NCBI RefSeq assembly: GCF_902499045.1
Contig: NZ_CABVPL010000046.1
Coordinates: forward strand, 1-62,491
Direction: 5' to 3'
Length of the DNA: 62,491 nucleotides
From: Burkholderia latens
Lineage (GTDB): Bacteria > Pseudomonadota > Gammaproteobacteria > Burkholderiales > Burkholderiaceae
Shown here piece after piece: positions 37,273-45,481 of the stretch. A program made the translations under genes and the position numbers. Within the stretch, counting starts at the first letter, position 1. Each line of letters opens with the position of its first letter. Under the pieces are notes generated by a model. The model was not told the DNA's origin and made no database searches. It worked only from the letters and a program-made list of their open reading frames with translations.

Positions 37273-37764
37273 TCAACTTCGATGGATCCCGCGCGAGGAC
37301 ACGCTTTTCGCCGGCTTTTCGACGGGAGGCCGCTTCATGCCTATTAGCTCCGTCACCTCGCGCCAATCATCCGCCGATGATATTTCAATAGTCACCCATT
37401 TCCCGTCCGGGTAAGCTCGCGCTTCATCGTAGAGCTTGACCAACTTCGGGCTCCACGAGTAACGCCGCTCGTCGAACTTTTCTCGCTCGGCTCTGCCGAG
37501 GACCACAAGAACGGAAAACTGCCTGTATGCCGGCAACAAGGTGCAGAGTGCCCTTGTCTTCTTGTACCGCAGTGACCAACCGCGCCTTTTTCCTCCGTAA
37601 ATCCAGTCCGGCTCGAACATGCCGGGGTAGGAGGCCTCAATCCAACTCTGCAGGTTTCGCCAATGTTCGAACGCATCGTGGCCGATCCAGTGACGGATTG
37701 CACGCCCATCCGGCGGCGCCAGTTTGTTGGTGATTCTTTCACCAATCTCCGGAAGATGTTCCAT
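37273..37764 (-). CDS. DUF3788-like hypothetical protein
   Basis: A protein of about 163 residues beginning MEHLPEIGERITNKLAPPDG. The pattern HWRNLQSWIEASYPGMFEPD, then GGKRRGWSLRYKKTRALCTL, LPAYRQFSVLVVLGRAEREK recalls DUF3788 proteins (related to YdhG/DUF1801-type small folds). The frame is open to 37962, but the extra N-terminus is Cys/Arg/Ser-rich and unlike the family. An AGGAGG lies about 12 bp before ATG 37764. Function unknown. Confidence 0.6.
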   Translation of the reverse strand: MEHLPEIGERITNKLAPPDGRAIRHWIGHDAFEHWRNLQSWIEASYPGMFEPDWIYGGKRRGWSLRYKKTRALCTLLPAYRQFSVLVVLGRAEREKFDERRYSWSPKLVKLYDEARAYPDGKWVTIEISSADDWREVTELIGMKRPPVEKPAKSVSSRGIHRS

Positions 37765-38041
37765 GTCTTGACACTGCCTCCTCGCAGGACAGCTGCGCTT
37801 GCAGCTAACGTGCTTCCACTCTAGTTCTCCAGGATCACACGTTCGAGACTGGAACGGCTCAATGAAATGCTCGAAAAGATCAACGCGTCGGGACTCCACC
37901 GGCGATGCTGAAGTCCGTTCTCGGTACACGCGGAACGATGTCATCTTGGTTCTTCCGCTCACGCCCGACGACGATCAAAAATGAAGGGGCAACACGGCGA
38001 AGCGCGACCGTGATCCTTTGTCCAATTCTTGCGGGTAAAGC

Positions 38042-38752
38042 ATGAACAAATCGCAGAAGGTTGTCGTCGTCACGGGTGCGTCGCAAGGCATCGGCGCAAA
38101 AATCGTCGACGCGTTTCGTCAGCTCGATTGTCGAATCGTCGCAACATCACGCACCATCAAGCCTTCCGACGACGACAACATTCTGTGCATTGCCGGCGAC
38201 ATCGGCGATCGAACGACGGCTCGACGTGTGGTTGCGGAGAGCATCGCGCGGTTTGGGAGGATCGATACGCTGGTAAACAACGCGGGCGTCTACATCGGAA
38301 AGCCTTTCACCGACCACACGGACGAAGACTACGCGGCCGTGATGAACGTCAACATGGCCGGTTTCTATCACATCACGCAGCTTGCAATCGCCGAGATGGA
38401 AAGACGATCGAGCGGCCACGTCGTGAGTGTCACCGCGAGCATTGACCAGGTTGCAATCAGCGGTGTCCATTCCGTCTTGGCCGCGCTGACCAAAGGCGGC
38501 ATCAATGCCGCGACGCGGTCGCTGGCGATCGAGTATGCGAAAAAGGGCATCCGCGTGAATGCCGTTGCGCCCGGCAACATCAACACGCCGATGCATGCGC
38601 CCGAAGCCCACGAAGCGTTGGGCGCGCTCAACCCGGTTGGACGCCTGGGTGAAGCGAGCGATATCGCCGAGGCGATCCTCTTTCTGGACTCCGCACCTTT
38701 CATCACCGGAGAGATCCTGCATGTCGACGGCGGACAAAGTGCCGGCCACTGA
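38042..38752 (+). CDS. SDR-family oxidoreductase lacking the catalytic Tyr
   Basis: The 236-residue SDR has TGASQGIG (11-18), NNAG (about 79-82), and the C-terminal VNAVAPGNINTPMH and GEILHVDGG. In the catalytic helix, SVLAALTKGG stands where YxxxK is expected: Lys remains but Tyr is replaced by Ala. I recall sister proteins with the same ALxxLTKGG pattern, so this is probably an established variant rather than damage. No good ribosome site is seen; ATG follows GCGGGTAAAGC. The decayed oxidoreductase follows on the other strand. Confidence 0.85.
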   Translation: MNKSQKVVVVTGASQGIGAKIVDAFRQLDCRIVATSRTIKPSDDDNILCIAGDIGDRTTARRVVAESIARFGRIDTLVNNAGVYIGKPFTDHTDEDYAAVMNVNMAGFYHITQLAIAEMERRSSGHVVSVTASIDQVAISGVHSVLAALTKGGINAATRSLAIEYAKKGIRVNAVAPGNINTPMHAPEAHEALGALNPVGRLGEASDIAEAILFLDSAPFITGEILHVDGGQSAGH

Positions 38753-38758
38753 CATGCG

Positions 38759-39190
38759 TTACCGGGTCACTGCGAGCTTCGCCGCGGCGTCCCGGAGTGC
38801 CGTGCGAATCCCTTCTTCGACAACCGGGTGATGGAACGGCATCGCGAGCATTGCATCGACAGTCAGGCCCATCTGAAGGCTCGCGCAAGCAAATGGCCGA
38901 TGTGCGCAGCGGACGGCCCTGGCACCTCCGCGCCGATAAATCCGCGTGTTGCTCGATCGACGTAGACACGGGCGCCCGCGATTTTTCAGCATCACCCGGC
39001 TGCGCCCCTGATCTTCGAAACTGACCTCGCCTGTCACGAAGGTATCCACGGCAAATCGCGATGGCGTGCGCCGACGACGGCGATTTGAGGATCGGAAAAG
39101 ACGATCGCGAGTGGCGCTCGCCGCTCGATTTTCGCGACGTGAACGCGTGGAACGCGCAATTGGCTGCTCGATCGTCTCATTCGACGGAGT
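38759..39190 (-). pseudogene. Decayed C-terminus of an FAD pyridine nucleotide-disulfide oxidoreductase
   Basis: Read leftward in successive frames, the strand gives PLAIVFSDPQIAVVGARHRDL, then VDTFVTGEVSFEDQGRSRVM, then RVYVDRATRGFIGAEVPGPS, then QMGLTVDAMLAMPFHHPVVE up to a stop at 38759. Together these follow the dimerisation domain of dihydrolipoamide dehydrogenase/mercuric reductase-type enzymes. At least three frameshifts separate the pieces, and the FAD- and NAD-binding parts are missing. Similarity fades at about 39170-39190, exactly where the cupin promoter motif begins. Confidence 0.75.
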
Positions 39191-39257
39191 TCTTGGTACA
39201 CACAGAAATCAGGCCTCTTGGTTCTTCAGTTCGTACCATCGAAGGTACAGAATGCGA
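39191..39257 (+). promoter_or_regulatory. MocR-type direct-repeat promoter upstream of the cupin gene
   Basis: TCTTGGT occurs at 39191-39197 and 39216-39222, 25 bp apart, followed by TTCTTC and a CCATCGA...ACAGAAT block. The whole 65-bp stretch closely matches 49041-49107, including the spacing. Direct repeats with fixed spacing are typical of MocR/PdxR regulators. Confidence 0.7.
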
Positions 39258-39280
39258 ACGCCAACACAGGGGAGCCGACG

Positions 39281-39697
39281 ATGAACCTCCGTCCGATTCT
39301 GATTGCGGTCTTCGTGACAGCTGCGATTTCTTCGGTGGCCGGTGCCGCCGCACATGAGGCAAGCGAAATCGTGAAGCCGAATTTCGAACAGGCGATCCCG
39401 AATCTGCCCGGCAAGTCGCTCGTCGCAGTGGAGGTCGAGTACCCGCCGGGCGCCGCGTCCGTCCCGCACCTCCACGCGAAGTCAGCGTTCATATACGCGT
39501 ACGTGGTGTCGGGCGCGATCGAATCAAAAGTGAACGACGGTGACGTGCATGTGTTCCGCGCTGGTGAGAGTTGGTCGGAACCACCCGGTGCGACTCATTC
39601 GGTCAGCCGGAATGCGAGCAAAACCGAGGCCGCGAAACTGCTGGCCGTGTTCGTTGTAGACAGTCGTGACAAGAAGCTGACCATACCGATCAAATAA
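39281..39697 (+). CDS. Secreted cupin-domain protein
   Basis: The 138-residue protein has a signal peptide (MNLRPILIAVFVTAAISSVA, cut near AAA-HE) and one cupin: VEYPPGAASVPHLHAKSAFI (motif 1 with HLH) and GESWSEPPGATHSVSRN (motif 2 with His). It is a periplasmic single-domain cupin, as in RmlC-like quercetin-type or redox-related proteins. GGGGAG lies 6 bp before ATG 39281. The promoter carries the MocR-type repeat shared with the MocR gene 10 kb away. It precedes the first AraC gene. Confidence 0.85.
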   Translation: MNLRPILIAVFVTAAISSVAGAAAHEASEIVKPNFEQAIPNLPGKSLVAVEVEYPPGAASVPHLHAKSAFIYAYVVSGAIESKVNDGDVHVFRAGESWSEPPGATHSVSRNASKTEAAKLLAVFVVDSRDKKLTIPIK

Positions 39698-39951
39698 TCC
39701 CGATCAGTATCGTCGCGCGCACGATCGGCCGAGAGAATCCTGCTGCTTCGATGACGCGGCGGCGAAGCGCAGCGCCCGTGAGGACGTTGTCTTGTCCACG
39801 GATTCTGGCATGTATTCGATCTTGAGCATCACGTTTCCGCAGGTATGTGGGTGGCGGAGGCCGGCGCGATACCCGCCAACATGCGAGCGCAGTGACGGTG
39901 ATCACCGTCGACGTCATTGCAGTGCACGGTGTTTTCGAACTTCAAGAGCCT

Positions 39952-40908
39952 ATGTCCCAAGTCGATTCACTGAGCCAACTGCTTCAGATGATTACCATCA
40001 CCGGACAGCTGGAGTTGCGCTGCGGCAGCGGATCGCCGTGGCAATTGGCGTGGGCGCGAGCCGCGGCGCATGAGATTCCGTACCACGTCGTGCTCAAGGG
40101 GCGCGCTGTCCTCGAGGATGTCGGCACTGGATCGATAAGGGAACTGGTCAGCGGAGACATCGTGCTTTTGCCGCACGGATCGGCGCATGTGCTGCACGAC
40201 GGCAGCCGGCATCAGCGGCGCCAGCTCGGCAACCGGCACGGAGCTAGCGTACGGTTCCGAGGCGGACATGACAGTCATGGTGAGCGTCTGGATTTGCTGT
40301 GCGGACGGTTCTTCATCAGACCACCCCATGACCGACTGATTCGCGACTACTTACCCACGACGCTCACCGTGCGATACGTGGCCGGCGATAGGGATGGCGA
40401 CAACGGCTCCGCGTCCCACCAGCTCGCAAGCCTGGTCGATCTGATGCGAATGGTGTCGGTCGGTGCCAAGCCCGGCGGACGCGCGATACTGAACGCGCTG
40501 ACTTCCGCGCTGTTCACATTGGTGCTGCGTGCGGCGAGCGAGACGGGCCAAGCGCCTGCGGGGCTGCTCGCGCTGGCTGGTCATCCGCGGCTTGCTCCGG
40601 CCATTTCGGCGATGTTTGCCGAGCCGGCACGACCGTGGAGCCTTCCGGAACTCGCAGATCTATGCAACATGTCGCGTGCGACCTTCATGCGGCACTTCCA
40701 CGACAACCTGGGGCGCTCGGCGACGGAACTGCTTACCGACATTCGGATGACGCTCGCCGCGAACGAGCTGAAGAAGCCGGCAGTCAGCACCGAGGCCGTG
40801 GCCGAATCTATCGGGTATCGGTCGGTCGCTGCATTCCGGCGGGTGTTCACCGACAAGATGGGGATGACACCGGGGCAGTGGAGACGTCGAACAGACGAAG
40901 TCGAATGA
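39952..40908 (+). CDS. AraC-family regulator, RclR-like (copy 1)
   Basis: The 318-residue protein has an N-terminal Cupin_6 sensor domain (LQMITITGQLELRCGSGSPW, HEIPYHVVLKGRAVLED, VLLPHGSAHVLHDGS, LDLLCGRFFI) and a C-terminal double helix-turn-helix (about 215-310, WSLPELADLCNMSRATFMRH, ESIGYRSVAAFRRVF). In E. coli RclR, a Cys and His in this type of sensor detect reactive chlorine; LLCGRFF supplies an equivalent Cys here. The same-length paralogue at 45482 shares nearly the whole C-terminal half. Start ATG 39952 corresponds to the paralogue start. A promoter block follows at 41094-41177. Confidence 0.9.
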   Translation: MSQVDSLSQLLQMITITGQLELRCGSGSPWQLAWARAAAHEIPYHVVLKGRAVLEDVGTGSIRELVSGDIVLLPHGSAHVLHDGSRHQRRQLGNRHGASVRFRGGHDSHGERLDLLCGRFFIRPPHDRLIRDYLPTTLTVRYVAGDRDGDNGSASHQLASLVDLMRMVSVGAKPGGRAILNALTSALFTLVLRAASETGQAPAGLLALAGHPRLAPAISAMFAEPARPWSLPELADLCNMSRATFMRHFHDNLGRSATELLTDIRMTLAANELKKPAVSTEAVAESIGYRSVAAFRRVFTDKMGMTPGQWRRRTDEVE

Positions 40909-41093
40909 TTCGCCTGCGCGCCGCGGTGCAGTCTGAACGAAGGCTGGACAGGTCGACGATGATGGGTGATCGCGTCTCGCACTGAATGGACTTTGGCCGG
41001 CTCTTCTCCATCAATCCTCTTCTCGATTATCGGTTCCGTGCAAGGGAAACGGCTCGCGCCACGCAACCTGGCACGCAACGAATTGCCTCCTTC

Positions 41094-41177
41094 GGCGTTT
41101 GATCCTTTCGAGCATTTTATTGAGCAAACGTAGTCTCGAAATCGGTATCCGTGAACTCTAAAGTTGAGACTCCTAGC
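41094..41177 (+). repeat. 84-bp promoter block, copy 1 (upstream of the detoxification operon)
   Basis: From GGCGTTTGATCC to GAGACTCCTAGC this block matches 46477-46560 without gaps at about 75 of 84 positions by hand alignment. It holds TAGTCTCGAA and GTTGAGACTCCTAG, which share an inverted AGTCTC/GAGACT core and probably form the AraC binding sites. It lies 106 bp before the nitroreductase start. Confidence 0.8.
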
Positions 41178-41282
41178 GCGGCGTTGAAAGAGCCGTGCGA
41201 TGAAAGGTATCGGGATGCTCGCCGTCGCATAACGCGAAAGCAGCCGGGTACTTGAATCGATTTCCTCACCTAAGGAGTGACC

Positions 41283-41918
41283 ATGAGCAACGGAACTGCC
41301 GCGACCAACGCCGTGATCGAATGCATCCTGAGCCGAAGCGCCGCGAAGTACTACGACCCGGAGGCGACGCTGAGCGATGACCAGATCCGGAACCTCGTGC
41401 AAATTGGAACAAGCGCGCCGACGTCTTTTCATCTGCAGAACTGGCGCTTCATCGCCGTACGTACGCGTGAAGCGAAGGCGCGGTTGAGCCCGATCGCCTG
41501 GAACCAGCCGGCGGTCTCTGACGCAGCCGTTACGTTCATCGTATGCGGCCAACTGGTCGAGACCAGCGTGATTCCCGAGCGTCTCGCGCCTCTCGTCGAA
41601 GCTGGTGTGATGCCGGCATCGATGGTGGCCGAATGGGAGGTTCCCGCGCGCAATCTCTACATGGAATATCCGCAACGACGCCGCGACGAGGCAGTGCGTA
41701 CTGCGACGTTCGGAGCGGCGGCAATGATCTACGCGGCCCGGTCGCTCGGTCTCGGTTCGACGCCGATGATCGGCTTCGACGCCGACGCCGTTCATCGAGA
41801 GTTCGGGCTGGCCGACGACGAAGTGCCGGTGATGCTGCTTGCGATCGGCGCCGAGCGCCCTGGGAATTGGGCGCAGAAGCCGCGACGTCCGGTGACCGAA
41901 GTGCTGGACTTCGTATAA
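41283..41918 (+). CDS. Nitroreductase-family FMN oxidoreductase
   Basis: The 211-residue protein has the nitroreductase fold: ILSRSAAKYYDPEATLSDDQ (FMN contact RSAxKYY), TSAPTSFHLQNWRF, and the late ARSLGLGSTPMIGF block. It reduces nitro compounds, quinones or enones using NAD(P)H. It is first in a five-gene rightward operon following the AraC copy 1 and the promoter block. AAGGAG lies 7 bp before ATG 41283; an in-frame GTG at 41277 is less likely. Confidence 0.92.
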   Translation: MSNGTAATNAVIECILSRSAAKYYDPEATLSDDQIRNLVQIGTSAPTSFHLQNWRFIAVRTREAKARLSPIAWNQPAVSDAAVTFIVCGQLVETSVIPERLAPLVEAGVMPASMVAEWEVPARNLYMEYPQRRRDEAVRTATFGAAAMIYAARSLGLGSTPMIGFDADAVHREFGLADDEVPVMLLAIGAERPGNWAQKPRRPVTEVLDFV

Positions 41919-42099
41919 GCGGCCGGCACGGTGGCGACTGTACTAGGCGATCAAGCGGGCGCCCCGGCGCGCGTCGATCGCTGCGTACCTTCAGCCTGAA
42001 AACCCATTTCGACCCGGACCTCGGGACGAAGCAACCCCACGGACGGCGCCTGCACGGGCTTTCCGCGATCAGTGATACCAGTCATTCACGGAGATTATG

Positions 42100-42645
42100 A
42101 TGGCAAGGACTGCAGTACTCACGCCGGAACAGGTGCCGGCTGAATCGAAGGCGACGCTCGCTGCGTTTACCAAGAACATCGGATTCACGCCGAACATGAT
42201 GGCGAGTTTCGCGCAAAGCCCGACCGCATTCAATGCATGGGCGACGTTGCTCGGCGCACTGAGCAAGGCGCTCGACGTGAAAACGCGTGACAGTATCGGG
42301 CTGGCCGTCTCCGAAGTGAACGGCTGCAACTACTGCCTGACGGTTCACAGCATGACGGCTGAACATATGGCAAAGCTGCCGGCCGACGAGATCATTCTCG
42401 CCCGCAAGGGCCACGCGACCGATCCGAAGCGCGACGCCGCCGTCCAGTTCGCCCGGAAGGTCATCGAAACGCGCGGGAAGGTGGGCGACGCCGATCTGAA
42501 AGCCGTTCGCGAGGCCGGCTACACGGATGCGAACGTGATGGAGATCGTTGCCCTCGTCGCCATGTATTCGCTGACGAACTTTTTCAACAACGTGTTCGAT
42601 CCCGAACAGGACTTTCCCGCGGTTCCGCCGGCGGGCTCGATCTGA
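42100..42645 (+). CDS. AhpD-like carboxymuconolactone decarboxylase-family protein
   Basis: The 181-residue helical protein has the redox motif CNYCLTVH (CxxCxxxH) after SIGLAVSEVNG and ends with the AMYSLTNFFNNVFDPEQDF block. It probably reduces alkyl hydroperoxides or disulfides. GGAG is 6 bp from ATG 42100 and only 3 bp from ATG 42097, so the second is preferred. It is second in the detoxification operon; 180 bp separate it from the nitroreductase gene. Confidence 0.88.
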   Translation: MARTAVLTPEQVPAESKATLAAFTKNIGFTPNMMASFAQSPTAFNAWATLLGALSKALDVKTRDSIGLAVSEVNGCNYCLTVHSMTAEHMAKLPADEIILARKGHATDPKRDAAVQFARKVIETRGKVGDADLKAVREAGYTDANVMEIVALVAMYSLTNFFNNVFDPEQDFPAVPPAGSI

Positions 42646-42789
42646 CCACTGTCATGTCGCATCTCCGCGCATTCGCGGCGCGTTGGTGTGATTCGGGACG
42701 AGCGCCGACGCGCCCGGATACGACCACGACCGTGCGTCGAGGACGTGTCCGGGCCTCGCGTTCGACCCGGCCATTGCAGGAAGAAGAAA

Positions 42790-43485
42790 GTGACACTCAA
42801 CCATCCCGTTTTCACGCGCTGGCCGGCGCAGCACCCCGATCGGCTTCAGCTCTTCTCGCTGCCGACGCCCAACGGCGTCAAGGTGGGCATCATGCTGGAA
42901 GAGACGGGCGTCGAGTATGACGCGCACCGCATCGATATCCTTGCCAACGAGAATCACGATCCGGCGTTCGTCTCGCTTAACCCCAACGGCAAAATACCCG
43001 CAATCTATGACCCGCACGGGCCCAGCGGTAGACCTGTCGCGCTTTTCGAATCTGGAGCGATCCTGATTTATCTCGCCGACAAGACCGGACGGTTCCTGTC
43101 GAGCGATCCAAATACGCGCTACGAGACGATCCAGTGGCTGATGTGGCAAATGGGCGGTGTCGGCCCGATGTTCGGGCAGGTCGGCTTCTTCAACAAGTTC
43201 GCCGGCAAGGCGTACGAAGACAAGCGTCCGCTGAACCGCTACGCGACGGAATCGGCGCGGCTGCTTGGCGTGCTTGACGAGCGTCTGACCGGGCGTGATT
43301 GGGTGATGGGCGCCGATTACAGCATCGCCGATATGTCGTTGCTGGGCTGGGTGCGCAATCTGATCGGCTTTTACGAAGCGCGGGAGCTGGTCGGCTTCGA
43401 TCGCTTTGTTCACGTGAAAGCATGGCTCGATCGGGGTCTTGGACGGCCGGCGGTGCAACGCGGGCTGCAAGTGGCAGCGGTCTGA
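42790..43485 (+). CDS. Glutathione S-transferase (YfcG/YghU-like)
   Basis: The 231-residue protein has an N-terminal thioredoxin fold (RLQLFSLPTPNGVKVGIMLE, NPNGKIPAI with cis-Pro, ALFESGAILIYLADKTG) and an all-helical C-terminus with MGADYSIADMSLLGW. The T-P-N-G segment fits the nu-class GSH-disulfide reductases YfcG/YghU. GTG start at 42790 with AGGA 8 bp upstream; no ATG lies at a sensible position. It is third in the operon. Confidence 0.9.
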   Translation: MTLNHPVFTRWPAQHPDRLQLFSLPTPNGVKVGIMLEETGVEYDAHRIDILANENHDPAFVSLNPNGKIPAIYDPHGPSGRPVALFESGAILIYLADKTGRFLSSDPNTRYETIQWLMWQMGGVGPMFGQVGFFNKFAGKAYEDKRPLNRYATESARLLGVLDERLTGRDWVMGADYSIADMSLLGWVRNLIGFYEARELVGFDRFVHVKAWLDRGLGRPAVQRGLQVAAV

Positions 43486-43506
43486 CGGAACGATTGGAAT
43501 CGGTCG

Positions 43507-44133
43507 ATGAACATCCTCCATATCGATTTCAGCCCGCGTGCTGAATCCCACAGCCGCCAGCTGTCGGCAGCGGTCGTCCAGAAGCTGCTCGAGGTCGTGC
43601 CCGGCACAAGCATCAATCGCCGGGATTTCGGCGCCGTGCCGCTGCCGCATGCGACACCCGGCTATGCGACGGCATTGTCGACACCGGCGACGTTGGCAAA
43701 CCCGCCGAAGGCTTCACTGGATTTATCGGAAACACTCATTCGGGACGTGGAGACGGCCGATGTGATCGTCATCGGGACGCCGATGAACAACTTCACGATT
43801 CCGTCCGTCTTCAAGGCGTGGATCGACCACGTACTGCGTGTTGGCAGGACGATGAAGTCGACGCCGACCGGGAAGGTCGGGTTGCTGCGGGATCGCCCCG
43901 TCTTCATTGGCGTCGCCGCTGGCGGCATATTCAGCGGCGAGCACGCGAATCAGCCCGATTTTCTGACGCCCTACCTGTCGGCGGCCTTCGGCTGCATCGG
44001 TTTGAACACACTGAAGTTTCTCCCGGTGCAGGGCACCGCGTTTCTGTCGCCGGACCAGGCCGCATCGGCAATCGAGCAGGCGCTCGCAGCAATTGATGTC
44101 TCATCCATTAGAGCGGTCGCGTCCGGCCGCTGA
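43507..44133 (+). CDS. FMN-dependent NADH-azoreductase/quinone reductase (AzoR-like)
   Basis: The 208-residue flavodoxin-like protein begins MNILHIDFSPRAESHSRQLS (FMN phosphate loop) and has TPMNNFTIPSVFKAWIDHV, the AzoR signature (about 92-110), and GVAAGGIFSG. It reduces quinones and azo compounds by two electrons. It lies 21 bp after the GST gene and 14 bp before the fusion gene. Confidence 0.92.
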   Translation: MNILHIDFSPRAESHSRQLSAAVVQKLLEVVPGTSINRRDFGAVPLPHATPGYATALSTPATLANPPKASLDLSETLIRDVETADVIVIGTPMNNFTIPSVFKAWIDHVLRVGRTMKSTPTGKVGLLRDRPVFIGVAAGGIFSGEHANQPDFLTPYLSAAFGCIGLNTLKFLPVQGTAFLSPDQAASAIEQALAAIDVSSIRAVASGR

Positions 44134-44147
44134 CCAGGGAGCGAATA

Positions 44148-45356
44148 ATGAAGATCGTCGTGATCGGCGGTACCGGCCTGATTGGCGCGAAGACAGTAGC
44201 CGTTCTGCGTGGAAGTGGGCACGACGTGGTCACGGTGTCGCGCAAATGCGGCGTCGACGCGTTTACCGGCGTGGGCCTCGTTGAAGCCGTCGCTGGCGCG
44301 GATGTGGTGATCGACGTGTCGGATGCGCGCTCGTCCGATGCGCTGGCAGTGCTTGAATTCTTCCAGACCGCGGGCCGCAATCTGGTCGCCGCGGAAGCGG
44401 CCGCAGGCGTTCGGCACCATGTCCTGCTGTCCGTCGTCGGCATCGACCGGGTACCCGACCAAGGCTATTACCGCGCGAAAGTCGTCCAGGAAAAACTGGT
44501 CGAGCAATCTGGCATCCCCTATACGATCGTGCGATCGACGCAATTCCACGAGTTCCTGCGCAGCATCGCCGACGCGCATACGGACGGCAATGTCGTCAGG
44601 GTTCCGCCGGCGCGACTTCAACCGGTCGCGGCCGACGACGTTGCCGCGCTCGTAGCGGAAGTGGCGCTCGCTGCACCACGGAACGCAATCGTCGAGATAG
44701 GCGGCCCGGAGCGTGGGGCATTCGACCACATCGTCGCCGGCTATTTAAAAGCCGTCGGGGACCGGCGCACCGTCGTGACGGATCCGGACGCCCGATATTT
44801 CGGCGGGCGCCTCGCGCAAGACGCGCTGGTGCCATCACGCGAAGCGCGAGTCGGCCTTGTCGGCCTGCATTCCTGGATCCGTCGCTCGGGCGATCAAGCG
44901 GCTTCGCTGCGACGAGTCGAAATCAAGCCGGTCTCTCCGGACGATTTCGACACGTGGTACCCGTTGTGGAAAGGCTATCAGCGCTTTTACGACGTGGATA
45001 TCCCGGAGGCCGCGACGCGCGCGACGTGGGCGCGCTTCATGGATCCAACGGAGCCCATGCATGCAGCGCTTGCGGTGGCAGGCGACGACACATTGGGGCT
45101 CGTGCATTGGCTGTATCACCGATCGACGTGGACGACCCACGACTATTGCTATCTGCAGGATCTATTCGTCGCGGACGGAGCGCGCGGCCGTGGAGCAGGC
45201 CGCGCACTGGTCGAGCATGTCTATGCAGACGCGAGACTCCGCGAGGTGCCGCGCGTGTACTGGCTGACACATAGAACCAACCAAAATGCCATGAAGCTCT
45301 ACGACCGCATCGCTGAGCGATCCGATTTCGTTCAGTACCGGAAGCAATTTGTCTAA
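44148..45356 (+). CDS. Fusion of NAD(P)-binding NmrA-like domain and GNAT acetyltransferase
   Basis: Residues 1 to about 245 form an atypical SDR (NmrA/YwnB-like): VVIGGTGLIG (4-13), then HHVLLSVVGIDRVPDQGYYR, KVVQEKLVEQSGIPYTIVRS. Residues about 258-402 form a complete GNAT domain: VEIKPVSPDDFDTWYPLWKG, CYLQDLFVADGARGRGAGRA with its acetyl-CoA loop, and YWLTHRTNQNAMKLYDRIAE. No stop, shift or ribosome site separates them, so a single 402-residue polypeptide is predicted. Free-standing versions of both domains are common; the fusion is not one I recognise. It is last in the operon. Confidence 0.88.
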   Translation: MKIVVIGGTGLIGAKTVAVLRGSGHDVVTVSRKCGVDAFTGVGLVEAVAGADVVIDVSDARSSDALAVLEFFQTAGRNLVAAEAAAGVRHHVLLSVVGIDRVPDQGYYRAKVVQEKLVEQSGIPYTIVRSTQFHEFLRSIADAHTDGNVVRVPPARLQPVAADDVAALVAEVALAAPRNAIVEIGGPERGAFDHIVAGYLKAVGDRRTVVTDPDARYFGGRLAQDALVPSREARVGLVGLHSWIRRSGDQAASLRRVEIKPVSPDDFDTWYPLWKGYQRFYDVDIPEAATRATWARFMDPTEPMHAALAVAGDDTLGLVHWLYHRSTWTTHDYCYLQDLFVADGARGRGAGRALVEHVYADARLREVPRVYWLTHRTNQNAMKLYDRIAERSDFVQYRKQFV

Positions 45357-45481
45357 GCAATGTGCTCGAGAATCCGTTGGCGCTCCACGCGTCGACTCGA
45401 TGAGCGACAAGGTCCGGTGGCGCTTATGATTGGCACGAAACCGCAATAAAATGCATGGACCCTTCCAGTTTCCGATATCCC

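Noticed and set aside
39690-39917. 75-codon minus-strand frame between cupin and AraC genes
   Set aside because: No ribosome site, family or conserved look; judged non-coding.
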